Of a DNA stretch of 64,000 bases, positions 45,709 through 53,521 are shown in pieces. Both the position numbers and the translations under genes were made by a program. Source of the stretch: Desulfacinum infernum DSM 9756 (GTDB taxonomy: Bacteria; Desulfobacterota; Syntrophobacteria; Syntrophobacterales; DSM-9756); the NCBI RefSeq assembly GCF_900129305.1, contig NZ_FQVB01000011.1, forward strand, positions 1 to 64,000. Reading direction: 5' to 3'. Numbering within the stretch: the stretch's first letter is position 1; each line of letters begins with the position of its first letter. Under the pieces are notes generated by a model. It ran no database searches. It was not told the DNA's origin and was given only the letters and a program-made list of their open reading frames with translations.

Positions 45709-46473
45709 GTGGGCCTGACAATAGCGCTGGGTGGTAAGGGCGGCACGGGCAAGACAACCCTGGCGGGACTGGTGATCCGGTATCTCATCGAAACCGGGCG
45801 GAAGCCCGTCCTGGCGGTGGATGCGGATTCCAATTCCAACCTCAACGAGGTGCTGGGTGTTCCTTTGGAAGAGACGCTTTCCGATGCCCGGGAAATGATG
45901 AAAAAGGACGTCCCCGTGGGAATGACCAAGGACATCTTCATGGAGATGAAGATGGAACAATCTCTGGTGGAAGGCGAAGGCTTCGACCTGATCGCCATGG
46001 GCCGTCCGGAAGGACCGGGCTGTTACTGCGCGGCCAACAACCTGCTGAGCAGCCTGCTGGACAGGCTGATGAAGAACTACGACTATCTGGTGATCGACAA
46101 CGAAGCGGGCATGGAACATTTCAGCCGGTTGACCCAAAAGGACGTGGATCTCCTGCTGTTGGTCTCCGACTCCAGTCGGAGGGGCCTCATGGCGGCCTGC
46201 CGGATCGCCGAGCTGGTGGATTCTCTGCCCATGCGGGTGGGCCACCGCATCCTGGTGGTCAACCAGGTTCAGGAACCGCCGGCACGGTGGCCGGAGGATG
46301 TGGAAAAGATGTTCGGCGACGGCAACATCTACGTGCTTCCCGCGGATCCCTTGCTGGCTCAGTTCGACATGGAAGGAAAGCCCACCAGCCGGCTTCCCGC
46401 CGATGCGCCGGTGGTTCAGGAAGCCTACGCGATCTTCGACAAGGTGCTGCCCCGGGCGGAAAAGGCGGCCTGA
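45709..46473 (+). CDS. cooC: CooC/AcsF-type nickel-insertion ATPase
   Basis: A 254-residue P-loop ATPase of the MinD/SIMIBI class with the deviant Walker A motif [14 protein letters not shown] at the N-terminus and [25 protein letters not shown] carries the Cys-x-Cys motif used for nickel and dimer contacts, and [17 protein letters not shown] is also typical. In CODH and acetyl-CoA synthase maturation these proteins load nickel into the active site. GTG start 45709 with AAGGAGG six bases upstream. The genes for CODH/ACS are not in the window, but the metF neighbour fits. It could also be called AcsF; the two cannot be separated by eye. Confidence 0.92.
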   Translation: MGLTIALGGKGGTGKTTLAGLVIRYLIETGRKPVLAVDADSNSNLNEVLGVPLEETLSDAREMMKKDVPVGMTKDIFMEMKMEQSLVEGEGFDLIAMGRPEGPGCYCAANNLLSSLLDRLMKNYDYLVIDNEAGMEHFSRLTQKDVDLLLLVSDSSRRGLMAACRIAELVDSLPMRVGHRILVVNQVQEPPARWPEDVEKMFGDGNIYVLPADPLLAQFDMEGKPTSRLPADAPVVQEAYAIFDKVLPRAEKAA

Positions 46474-46507
46474 GGGAGCCGAGCGGCTTGCAAAGGGGAG
46501 GGCGATC

Positions 46508-47110
46508 ATGACGGTCATCAAGAGGGCTTTGGTGAGTGTGACGGACAAGTCGGGCCTCCTGGAGTTCGCCCGGGGGCTTGCCCGGCACGGCGTGGACATC
46601 CTTTCCACGGGGGGAACGGCCGCCGCATTGCGCCAAGGGGGTCTGAAGGTCCTGGACGTCAGTGATTTCACGGGATTTCCCGAAATCTTGGACGGTCGAG
46701 TCAAGACTCTCCACCCCAAAATCCACGGGGGCATCCTGGGCATGCGGGACCGGGAGGAGCACCGGCGCACCATGGCCGAGCATGGGATCGAGCCCATCGA
46801 CATGGTGGTCGTCAATCTGTACGCCTTCGAGCAAACGGTGGCCAAACCGGGGTGCACGCTGGAAGAGGCCATCGAGAACATCGACATCGGGGGGCCCACC
46901 CTGATCCGGGCCGCGGCCAAGAACAATGCCCACGTGGCCGTGGTCACCGATCCGGAAGACTATGAACGGATCCTGGAGGAAATGGATCGCTCCAACGGGG
47001 CCCTCTCCAGGGAGACGCGTCTTCGCCTGGCCGCCAAGGCGTTTTGCCTGACGCACCGTTACGACGGCGCCATCTGCGACTATTTGAAGAAGATGAGCGA
47101 TAGCCGCTAA
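46508..47110 (+). CDS. IMP cyclohydrolase domain protein (PurH N-terminal half only)
   Basis: A 200-residue protein corresponding to the IMP cyclohydrolase (MGS-like) domain of bifunctional Pur[54 protein letters not shown] and [17 protein letters not shown]. It ends at residue 200 with [11 protein letters not shown] and a TAA, where the AICAR transformylase domain would otherwise start. A stable hairpin follows, so it is not a simple frameshift of a fused gene. The formyltransferase step must be encoded elsewhere. Start ATG 46508 lies 34 bp after cooC with a modest GGAGGG 9 bases upstream; purD and purE follow. Confidence 0.92.
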   Translation: MTVIKRALVSVTDKSGLLEFARGLARHGVDILSTGGTAAALRQGGLKVLDVSDFTGFPEILDGRVKTLHPKIHGGILGMRDREEHRRTMAEHGIEPIDMVVVNLYAFEQTVAKPGCTLEEAIENIDIGGPTLIRAAAKNNAHVAVVTDPEDYERILEEMDRSNGALSRETRLRLAAKAFCLTHRYDGAICDYLKKMSDSR

Positions 47111-47166
47111 CTTAAACGCCACCTGGAAGAGGACGGTTTTCGCCAGATCGTGACAGGTTCGAGGAA

Positions 47167-47195
47167 GGAAAAGCGGGGAAGTTCCCCGCTTTTCC
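47167..47195 (+). terminator. Terminator-like hairpin after the IMP cyclohydrolase gene
   Basis: A perfect 13-bp stem (GGAAAAGCGGGGA with TCCCCGCTTTTCC, loop AGT). The T residues are within the stem and no long T-run follows, so termination may be partial. Confidence 0.6.
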
Positions 47196-47270
47196 ATTCC
47201 GTCTGAAGGAGCTGAGCCGGGACGGAATCCGAATATCTCTCAACGATTGGGAAAGGATGGAAGGAAGAGC

Positions 47271-48566
47271 ATGAAGGTTCTTGTGGTCGGCAGCGGGGGT
47301 CGGGACCACGCCATCGCGTGGAAGTTCACCCGGAGCGATCGGGTTCGGAAGGTGTACGTGGCCCATGGCAATGCGGGTATCTCTCAGACGGCGGAATGCG
47401 TGGATGCCAAGACGCCGGAAGAGATGGCGGCCTTCGCCGAAAAGGAAGGGATCGATCTGACCTTCGTGGGGCCGGAAAAACCCCTCTCGGCCGGCATTGT
47501 GGATCTTTTCGAGAGTCGCGGACTGCCCATCATCGGCCCCAATCAAAAGGCGAGCCGCCTGGAATCGAGCAAGTGCGACACCAAGGTCATGCTGCGGGAG
47601 CTGGGGATTCCGGTGCCGGAATTCGAGATCTTTTCGGATCCCGACAAGGCCCGTGACTACGTGCGGTCCGTGGGCCATCAGGTGGTGGTCAAGGCCGACG
47701 GACTCGCAGCCGGAAAGGGCTCCCTGGTCTGCGACGGTGTGGCCGATGCCGAAGCGGCCATCCACGACATCATGGAAAAGAGGATCTTTGGAGATGCCGG
47801 TGCCCGGGTGGATATCGAAAAGCGGTTGTACGGCCGGGAGCTTTCCTTCTTTTGCTTTACGGACGGCTACAGCATCGTGCCCATGGTGGCGGCCCAGGAC
47901 TACAAGCGCGCCCGCGACAACGATGAGGGAAAGAACACCGGAGGGATGGGTTCCTATTCGCCTCATCCGTGGCTCGATGACGCCCTGGTGGAAACCATCA
48001 TGAGCCGGGTGGCCGAGCCGGTCATCCGGGGCATTCGGGAAAAGTACGATATCCTGTACCGTGGTATCCTGTATTTGGGGCTGATGCTGGTGGAGGAACC
48101 GGGCGGCATCACGCCGTACGTTCTGGAGATCAATATCCGTTTGGGAGATCCGGAAGCTCAGGTTATTCTTCCCCGGCTCCGAACGGATCTCGTGGAGGTG
48201 TCCGAGGCCATCCTCACGGGGAACCTCAAGGACCTCGATCTCCAATGGGATCCCCGCTATCGGCTCTGCCTCATCGCCGTGAGCGGACGAACCAGGGGGA
48301 AAAAGGGCTGGTACAAGGGCTATCCCGAGCGCTACAAGATCGGGGTGCCCATCCAGGGCCTGGAGGCGGTGGACCCGGGCTGTCTGGTCTTCCATTCGGG
48401 AACCGGATGGGGCGAAGACGGGAACCTGGTGACCACGGGCGGGCGGGTGCTTTGTATCGTCAGCACGGGTGACACGCTGAACGAGGCGCGCGACATCGCC
48501 TATCGGGAGATGGCCAAGGTTTCCTTTGAGGGGATGTATTATCGAAGCGACATCGGCAAAGATTAG
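47271..48566 (+). CDS. purD: Phosphoribosylamine-glycine ligase
   Basis: Second step of purine synthesis: joins glycine to phosphoribosylamine with ATP. The 431-residue ATP-grasp enzyme begins MKVLVVGSGGRDHAIAWKF and includes VGPEKPLSAGIVDLFE. GPNQKASRLESSK, VVKADGLAAGKGS, and NTGGMGSYSP give the ATP- and substrate-binding loops, and LEINIRLGDPEAQV the metal site. Relative to common PurD, the IN-x-R text reads EINIRLGDPE rather than EFNARFGDPE; the branch is slightly divergent. ATG 47271 follows GGAAGGA; an upstream start at 47247 would add eight residues. purE is 21 bp downstream. Confidence 0.94.
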   Translation: MKVLVVGSGGRDHAIAWKFTRSDRVRKVYVAHGNAGISQTAECVDAKTPEEMAAFAEKEGIDLTFVGPEKPLSAGIVDLFESRGLPIIGPNQKASRLESSKCDTKVMLRELGIPVPEFEIFSDPDKARDYVRSVGHQVVVKADGLAAGKGSLVCDGVADAEAAIHDIMEKRIFGDAGARVDIEKRLYGRELSFFCFTDGYSIVPMVAAQDYKRARDNDEGKNTGGMGSYSPHPWLDDALVETIMSRVAEPVIRGIREKYDILYRGILYLGLMLVEEPGGITPYVLEINIRLGDPEAQVILPRLRTDLVEVSEAILTGNLKDLDLQWDPRYRLCLIAVSGRTRGKKGWYKGYPERYKIGVPIQGLEAVDPGCLVFHSGTGWGEDGNLVTTGGRVLCIVSTGDTLNEARDIAYREMAKVSFEGMYYRSDIGKD

Positions 48567-48587
48567 AACGTGCGGGAGGAAGATTCC

Positions 48588-49109
48588 ATGGAGAGGAAGA
48601 AGGCTTTGGTGGGCATCCTGATGGGAAGCGATTCGGATCTTTCCGTGATGGAAGCCGCAGCGGAGGTGCTTCGGGAATTCGGCGTGCCTTTTGAGATGGC
48701 GATCCTGTCCGCCCACCGCACCCCGGAACAGGCGGCCCGGTATGCGGCCGAAGCAGCCGAACGGGGGATCAAGGTGCTCATCGCCGGTGCGGGCTGGGCT
48801 GCGCACCTGGCCGGCGTTCTGGCATCCAAGACCACGCTCCCGGTGATCGGCGTGCCCATCGATTCTTCGCCGCTGAACGGCATGGACGCCCTCTTGTCCA
48901 CCGTCCAGATGCCGCCGGGGATACCGGTGGCCACCATGGCCATCGGCAAGGGCGGGGCCCGCAATGCGGCGCTCTTCGCCGTGCAGATCCTGGCCGTGGC
49001 CGACGAAAACCTGGCGGCCCGGCTCAAGGCATACAAGGCGGACATGGCGGCGGGTGTCCTCAAAAAGAACGAAAAGATCGACCCCGCCGTGCGCGTGCTT
49101 GAGCTTTAG
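48588..49109 (+). CDS. purE: N5-carboxyaminoimidazole ribonucleotide mutase
   Basis: Moves the carboxyl group from N5 to C4 of aminoimidazole ribonucleotide in purine synthesis. The 173-residue product shows GILMGSDSDLSVMEAA at the N-terminus, the catalytic ILSAHRTPEQ with the essential His, and IAGAGWAAHLAGVLAS. PVIGVPIDSSPLNGMDALLS and GKGGARNAALFAVQIL complete it. This is the class I (mutase) form. ATG 48588 has GGGAGGA seven bases upstream. It directly follows purD and precedes a repeat-bearing gap. Confidence 0.95.
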   Translation: MERKKALVGILMGSDSDLSVMEAAAEVLREFGVPFEMAILSAHRTPEQAARYAAEAAERGIKVLIAGAGWAAHLAGVLASKTTLPVIGVPIDSSPLNGMDALLSTVQMPPGIPVATMAIGKGGARNAALFAVQILAVADENLAARLKAYKADMAAGVLKKNEKIDPAVRVLEL

Positions 49110-49192
49110 GGACGTGCCTCAAAACGTTCCATCCTGGGAGGCCCTGACAACGGCTCTCCGACTTACAAGGCCGAGGAATTTTGGTCCTCCTC

Positions 49193-49218
49193 GTAGCCGC
49201 GGGGCTTCAGCCCCGCGG
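49193..49218 (+). repeat. REP-like element, GTAG head plus palindrome
   Basis: GTAG at 49193-49196 followed by CCGCGGGGCT, TC, AGCCCCGCGG. The GTAG head and GC palindrome with a two-base centre fit the REP style associated with RAYT transposases. Faces the unit at 49289-49312. Confidence 0.6.
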
Positions 49219-49288
49219 AAAGGGTCATCGTAACTCCATAAAGCGACAGGAAATAGACGATGGCCTATTGGGCGGCCGGGGGTTCCTC

Positions 49289-49312
49289 CGCAGCCCTGAA
49301 GGGCTGCGCTAC
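49289..49312 (-). repeat. REP-like element, inverted relative to the previous one
   Basis: On the minus strand: GTAG then CGCAGCCCT, TC, AGGGCTGCG. The sequence including flanking CTTTTCTC is nearly identical to the copy at 60752-60775, 11.5 kb away. Confidence 0.65.
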
Positions 49313-49360
49313 GAGAAAAGAGGTCGCCCGCGGCGTTCTCAGACAAGCTCCCAGGGCCCT

Positions 49361-49388
49361 GTGGGAGCGAATGATCCTTCGCCCCTAC
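49361..49388. repeat. 28-bp imperfect palindrome similar to one at 31940-31967
   Basis: Arms GTGGGAGCGAA and TTCGCCCCTAC flank TGATCC. Length and most positions match the palindrome at 31940-31967, so this is a second dispersed repeat family. Confidence 0.5.
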
Positions 49389-49495
49389 AAGCGGCGCACA
49401 TGAATGGCATGCCGGCATGTTCTCGCAAAAGGCTCCTGGACATTTGATTGTGCCCTTATGTGCCGCCCCGCGGCCACCAATGGAGGACCAATCTT

Positions 49496-50224
49496 GTGCC
49501 GAAGGTGGACACCAATCCGATTTCAGATGCACTTGCCCGCGATCGGGGTGGCTTTCTGAGCTTGGAGGGACCCGTGCGCAGGTGGCGAATCGAACAGGGG
49601 CGCGTGCCCGAAGAGGCCTTACGGGTCATAAGACGCGGAGGGGTGCTGGTCTTTCCCACCGAAACGGTGTATGGGTTGGGCGGCAATCCGCTGGATAAGA
49701 ACGTCATCCGGAAGATCTTTTCCATCAAGGAGCGCCCGGAAGGAAAGCCCCTGCCGCTGGTGGCTGCCCACAGGGAAGCCGTGCTGAGAGGAGTTGCCTG
49801 GTGGCCGCAGGCCGCCCGGGCACTGGCGGCAAAATTCTGGCCCGGGCCCCTGACCCTGGTCCTCCCCGCGGCTCCCCTCTTCCCCCAAGAACTTCTTTCG
49901 GATGAGGGGACGGTCGCTGTTCGCATCAGCCCCCATCCGGTTCCCAGACAACTGGCGGAAGCCTGCGGAGGCTGGATCATCGCCACCAGTGCCAACCTGT
50001 CGGGGGAGCCCCCGACACGGGATCCGGAGAACCTGTCACGGGAACTGCTCCGCCGGGTGGACGGCCTGGTGGATGGGGGGTGCCTGGAAAAGGAGGTTCC
50101 GTCCACGGTGGTGGAGCTCTTGCGGGGCGGGCCCCTGAGATGGCGGTGCCTGCGCCGGGGAGCCGTGGAAATGGAAGACGTGGCCCGGGTTCTCGGCGTG
50201 GACGCCATGGAGTCCGGTGATTAG
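49496..50224 (+). CDS. YrdC/Sua5-family L-threonylcarbamoyladenylate synthase
   Basis: Makes threonylcarbamoyl-AMP for the t6A37 tRNA modification. The 242-residue product contains RGGVLVFPTETVYGLGGNPLD, the KERPEGKPLPLVAAHREAV nucleotide loop, FWPGPLTLVLP, VAVRISPHPVPRQL and ATSANLSGEPPTRDPE, all diagnostic. It has only the YrdC domain, not the Sua5 C-terminal extension. About 40 residues precede the core domain. GTG 49496, nine bases after GGAGG, is the chosen start; the frame is open to 49448. It lies three bases before the MurG-HEAT gene, so they may be co-transcribed. Confidence 0.92.
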   Translation: MPKVDTNPISDALARDRGGFLSLEGPVRRWRIEQGRVPEEALRVIRRGGVLVFPTETVYGLGGNPLDKNVIRKIFSIKERPEGKPLPLVAAHREAVLRGVAWWPQAARALAAKFWPGPLTLVLPAAPLFPQELLSDEGTVAVRISPHPVPRQLAEACGGWIIATSANLSGEPPTRDPENLSRELLRRVDGLVDGGCLEKEVPSTVVELLRGGPLRWRCLRRGAVEMEDVARVLGVDAMESGD

Positions 50225-50227
50225 GAC

Positions 50228-52396
50228 GTGGATATACTATTGATTTCTCTCCTAGGTGTTTTGGCAGTCCTTCTGGCGGCCGGTGTGCTGAGCGCCCGGC
50301 GCTGGCGCCGGGCGCTCACCGCTCCCAGGCGTGTGTTGCTGACCGGCGGCGGCACGGGCGGTCATGTGAACCCGGCACTGGCCATCGCCGAGGCCATCAA
50401 GGAGCGGGAGCCCGATGCCCGCTTTCTCTACGTGGGGGTTGCCGGCAAGGCGGAAGCCGTGATCGTCAAGCGGGCGGGCTATCCCTTGGCCTTCGTCTCT
50501 TCACGGGGCTTTCCGGGAATGCGCCCGTCTCCGGCCTTGGTGCGCTTCGTTGCCACCGTGGGCTGGGGCATCCTTCAAGCCGCGGTGATTCTCGTGCGGT
50601 TCCGGCCCCACTGGGTCATCGCCACCGGAGGCTATGTGAGCGCCCCTATCGTTTCGGCGGCCATCTTCCTGCGCTTCCTTCGCGTGGCGCCGGTGCGCAT
50701 CTACATGCACGAGCAAAACAGCGTTCCGGGGCAGATGAACGCCCTGTTGGGAAGATGGGCGGATCGGGTGCTGCTCACCTTTCCGCAGACCCTTTCCTAC
50801 TTTCCGAAAAATGGCGTGGTGGTGGGCTACCCGGTGCGCCACGCCATCGGCGCCGTACCCAGGGAGGAGGCGCTCCAAAGGCTCGGTTTTCGGCTGCCTC
50901 CTCAGAGGCGGGTTGTCTTCGTGTTCGGAGGCTCCCAGGGGGCCCGCACCATCAATCGCGCCCTGGTGGAGGCCCTGGGGCACCTGGCCGAACACAGGGA
51001 TCGCCTTTTCATCATCCACGGCATGGGTCTGGCCCGGTCCGAGGACTACCATGCCGCGGAGGACACCGAAAGGCTTCTGCGTGAACTCTATCCGGACCAA
51101 ACCCTGGATTCCTTTTCCGACTTTTACTACCGCCAGGACTATTTTCACAATATCGCCGATGTGTATGCGGTGAGCGATCTGGTGGTCTGCCGCAGCGGCG
51201 CCGGAAGTCTCAACGAACTGGCCCGACTGGGTAAACCCGCTTTGTTGATCCCCAAGGCCAACCTGCCGGGAGATCACCAGGTGATGAACGCTCGGGCCAT
51301 GAAACAGGCGGGCGCCGCGGAAGTGCTCTTCGAAGACGTGCTTTTGGCGGATGGAAGGGTGGAGATCCGGGTCGACAGCCGAGAGCTGGCATCCCGCATC
51401 CTGTCGCTTCTCGACGATGAGGAGCGGCTCAGCCAGATGGCCTTGCGAAGCCGGGGGTTTCTCCGCCGGAAGGCCACGGCCCGCATCCTGAGCGAACTTT
51501 ATCAGGACAGGCTCTACGACAACGGCTACGCCCTTCAGACGGTGGAAAGCGGTCCCCCCTTCCTTTCCAATGCCCAACTGCTGCGCCGATTGCAGGCGGC
51601 CCATGCGTCCAACCCCAAAGATTATGACCCGACGGAAGTGGTGGGCGACTTGGACGATCTCACCTACTACCGACACCGGGCGGCGGCCCTCCTCGCAAGC
51701 CCCTCGTGGCAGGTGCGCAATGTGGGCGTCAAACTGGTGGGGCTGACCCGCTACGAGGCCAAGGTTCCCGCTCTGCTCCACATGCTGCGGGACCGTACGC
51801 CGGTCGGCCGCTTGAAGAGGCTGCTGGGAGGTGATTTCGAGCAGGTGGGCTTCATCCGGCGCAACATCGTAACGGCGCTTTCCGTCATCGGCCGCTTCGA
51901 TTCTTCGGTGGAAGCAGCGCTCCTGGAAGCCCTGGACGACCCCTATTATGAAGTGCGCGCCGAGGTCTGCCGGGTGGTGCCGAATTTCGCCCAGCACCTG
52001 GCGGGCAAGGACGCATGGGTGGAGGCCCTGCTCCGGCGGCTTCGGGATCCGTCCTTCGAGGTGGTGGTGGAGGCCGCCAAGGCCCTGGGCGAGGTGGGGG
52101 TGGATGGCCGTGCCCTCGATGCCCTGGTGGGATTGAAACATGCCTTTCATTGGCAGGTGCGCAACGCCGCACTCATGGGGATCAAGCGCCTGTTGGATCG
52201 GAGGGTGCTCCGTCCTTGCGAGGAAGTCCTCCGGGACGTGAATCGCTTCCTCCTCACGGCGCCTGACTTCCGACCCACCTTCACCATACGGGAAAACTAC
52301 AACGCCATCGTGAACTTGTGCCGCCGGGGAAACATGGGCCGGGAGGAAGCTCGGCAGGGCCGATCGGACCTGGAGGTTTCGAGGAAAGACGCATGA
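50228..52396 (+). CDS. MurG-like glycosyltransferase fused to C-terminal HEAT-type repeats
   Basis: A 722-residue protein. A membrane helix (residues 3-20, ILLISLLGVLAVLLAAGVL) precedes a MurG domain with GGGTGGHVNPALAIAEAI, GGYVSAPIVSAA, HEQNSVPGQMNALLG, FGGSQGARTINRAL and CRSGAGSLNELARLGKPALLIP. The GDHQVMNARAMKQAGAA motif is also seen. MurG adds GlcNAc to lipid I to give lipid II. An insert of about 40 residues (DTERLLRELYPDQTLDSFSD) separates the two lobes' motifs. From about 470 to 680 the sequence has repeated helix pairs (SSVEAALLEALDDPYYEVRAE, DAWVEALLRRLRDPSFEVVVE) typical of HEAT/PBS repeats. The start GTG 50228 is only three bases after the previous stop. It overlaps mraY by four bases. 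Confidence 0.9.
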   Translation: MDILLISLLGVLAVLLAAGVLSARRWRRALTAPRRVLLTGGGTGGHVNPALAIAEAIKEREPDARFLYVGVAGKAEAVIVKRAGYPLAFVSSRGFPGMRPSPALVRFVATVGWGILQAAVILVRFRPHWVIATGGYVSAPIVSAAIFLRFLRVAPVRIYMHEQNSVPGQMNALLGRWADRVLLTFPQTLSYFPKNGVVVGYPVRHAIGAVPREEALQRLGFRLPPQRRVVFVFGGSQGARTINRALVEALGHLAEHRDRLFIIHGMGLARSEDYHAAEDTERLLRELYPDQTLDSFSDFYYRQDYFHNIADVYAVSDLVVCRSGAGSLNELARLGKPALLIPKANLPGDHQVMNARAMKQAGAAEVLFEDVLLADGRVEIRVDSRELASRILSLLDDEERLSQMALRSRGFLRRKATARILSELYQDRLYDNGYALQTVESGPPFLSNAQLLRRLQAAHASNPKDYDPTEVVGDLDDLTYYRHRAAALLASPSWQVRNVGVKLVGLTRYEAKVPALLHMLRDRTPVGRLKRLLGGDFEQVGFIRRNIVTALSVIGRFDSSVEAALLEALDDPYYEVRAEVCRVVPNFAQHLAGKDAWVEALLRRLRDPSFEVVVEAAKALGEVGVDGRALDALVGLKHAFHWQVRNAALMGIKRLLDRRVLRPCEEVLRDVNRFLLTAPDFRPTFTIRENYNAIVNLCRRGNMGREEARQGRSDLEVSRKDA

Positions 52397-53499
52397 TTTT
52401 TGAACTGGGCAGAATCCTGCAGGAATACTCGGATCTCTTTTCCTTTCTCCGGCTGGTCAACTATCTGACTTTCCGGGCCATCATGGCGGCGCTGAGTGCC
52501 GCGGTCTTCATGTTCGTTTTCAGCCGGTCCTTCATCTTTCACATGCATCGACTCGGCTTTCAGGACCAGGAAAGGGACACGGGCCTGGCCACCCACGACA
52601 AGAGCGGCACCCCGACCATGGGTGGGATCCTGATCATCGGGGCCGTGGTCTTTTCCTTGGGGCTGTGGGGCAACTGGACAAGCCCCTTTCTCCTCTACCC
52701 GCTGATCGCCATGCTGTGGCACGGGGCCATGGGGTTCTGGGACGACTACGCCAAGATACGCAGAGGCAGTGGAAACCGGGGCATGTCCGAGCGCATGAAA
52801 CTGCTGCTGCAGAGCCTTTTCAGCGCGGGATTTGCCTGGGCCATGGTCGGGCCTCTTTCCCCGGTGGGTCCCGAAATGGCCACCCGCATCTATGTGCCCT
52901 TCATCAAATACCCCCTCTTCAGCTTGCATCCGGTGCTCTACGGTATTTTCATCTTCCTTTTTGTCATTTTCGTTTCCAATGCCGTGAACCTCACCGACGG
53001 CCTGGACGGCCTGGCCATCACGCCGTCCCTTTTTGTCGTTGGGGTCTTGGGGGTCTTTGCCTACGTGGAGGGCAACACCATTTATTCCTCGTACCTTTTC
53101 TATCCCTACCTGAGGGGGGCGGGGGAACTGACCGTTTTCGCGGCAGCCTGTGTGGGGGCCGGGCTGGGCTTCCTCTGGTACAATGCCTACCCGGCTCAGA
53201 TCTTCATGGGAGATACGGGTTCTCTGGCCATCGGAGGCACCATGGCGGTCATTTCGGTCCTCCTGAAGCAGGAGTTTCTCTTTCCCATTCTGGGGGGACT
53301 CTTCGTGGCCGAAGCCCTCACCAGCCAGATCCAGGACAAGATCGGTGTGCGCTGGCTGGGAAGGAGAATCTTCTATCGGGCCCCGCTCCACCACAATCTG
53401 CAGCACAAGGGGATCGCCGAAACCAAGGTGGTGATCCGTTTGTGGATCATTTCGGGCCTGCTGGCCCTCATGGCCCTGGCAACCCTGAAGATCCGGTAA
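52393..53499 (+). CDS. mraY: Phospho-N-acetylmuramoyl-pentapeptide transferase MraY
   Basis: Integral membrane enzyme that transfers phospho-MurNAc-pentapeptide to undecaprenyl phosphate to give lipid I. The 368-residue product has about ten hydrophobic helices and the signature motifs DKSGTPTMGGILII, GFWDDYAKI with the paired Asp, NAVNLTDGLDGLA, FMGDTGSLAIGG and PLHHNLQHKGIAETKVVIRLW. ATG 52393 overlaps the MurG-HEAT stop by four bases. Outside the usual mur/fts cluster, and with reversed order (murG before mraY), this pair makes lipids I and II. Whether it is the sole copy in the genome cannot be told here. Confidence 0.95.
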   Translation: MIFELGRILQEYSDLFSFLRLVNYLTFRAIMAALSAAVFMFVFSRSFIFHMHRLGFQDQERDTGLATHDKSGTPTMGGILIIGAVVFSLGLWGNWTSPFLLYPLIAMLWHGAMGFWDDYAKIRRGSGNRGMSERMKLLLQSLFSAGFAWAMVGPLSPVGPEMATRIYVPFIKYPLFSLHPVLYGIFIFLFVIFVSNAVNLTDGLDGLAITPSLFVVGVLGVFAYVEGNTIYSSYLFYPYLRGAGELTVFAAACVGAGLGFLWYNAYPAQIFMGDTGSLAIGGTMAVISVLLKQEFLFPILGGLFVAEALTSQIQDKIGVRWLGRRIFYRAPLHHNLQHKGIAETKVVIRLWIISGLLALMALATLKIR

Positions 53500-53521
53500 C
53501 GATGGGCGCGGGAGATGGAAG

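Larger units (their letters stand above)
49110..49495. other. 386-bp gap rich in REP-like palindromes
   Basis: No gene is supported between purE and the YrdC/Sua5 gene. Three palindromic units are present and are listed separately (49193-49218, 49289-49312, 49361-49388). A further 7-bp inverted pair (GCTCCCA/TGGGAGC) lies at 49347-49368. A start-proximal GGAGG at about 49482-49486 serves the next gene. Confidence 0.6.

Noticed and set aside
46473-47110. Truncated PurH caused by a frameshift
   Set aside because: The protein ends cleanly at the domain boundary, and the following sequence holds a hairpin and no recognisable transformylase text in any frame before purD.
49110-49495. CRISPR array from repeated palindromes
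   Set aside because: The palindromic units differ in sequence and spacing, and there is no regular repeat-spacer pattern.
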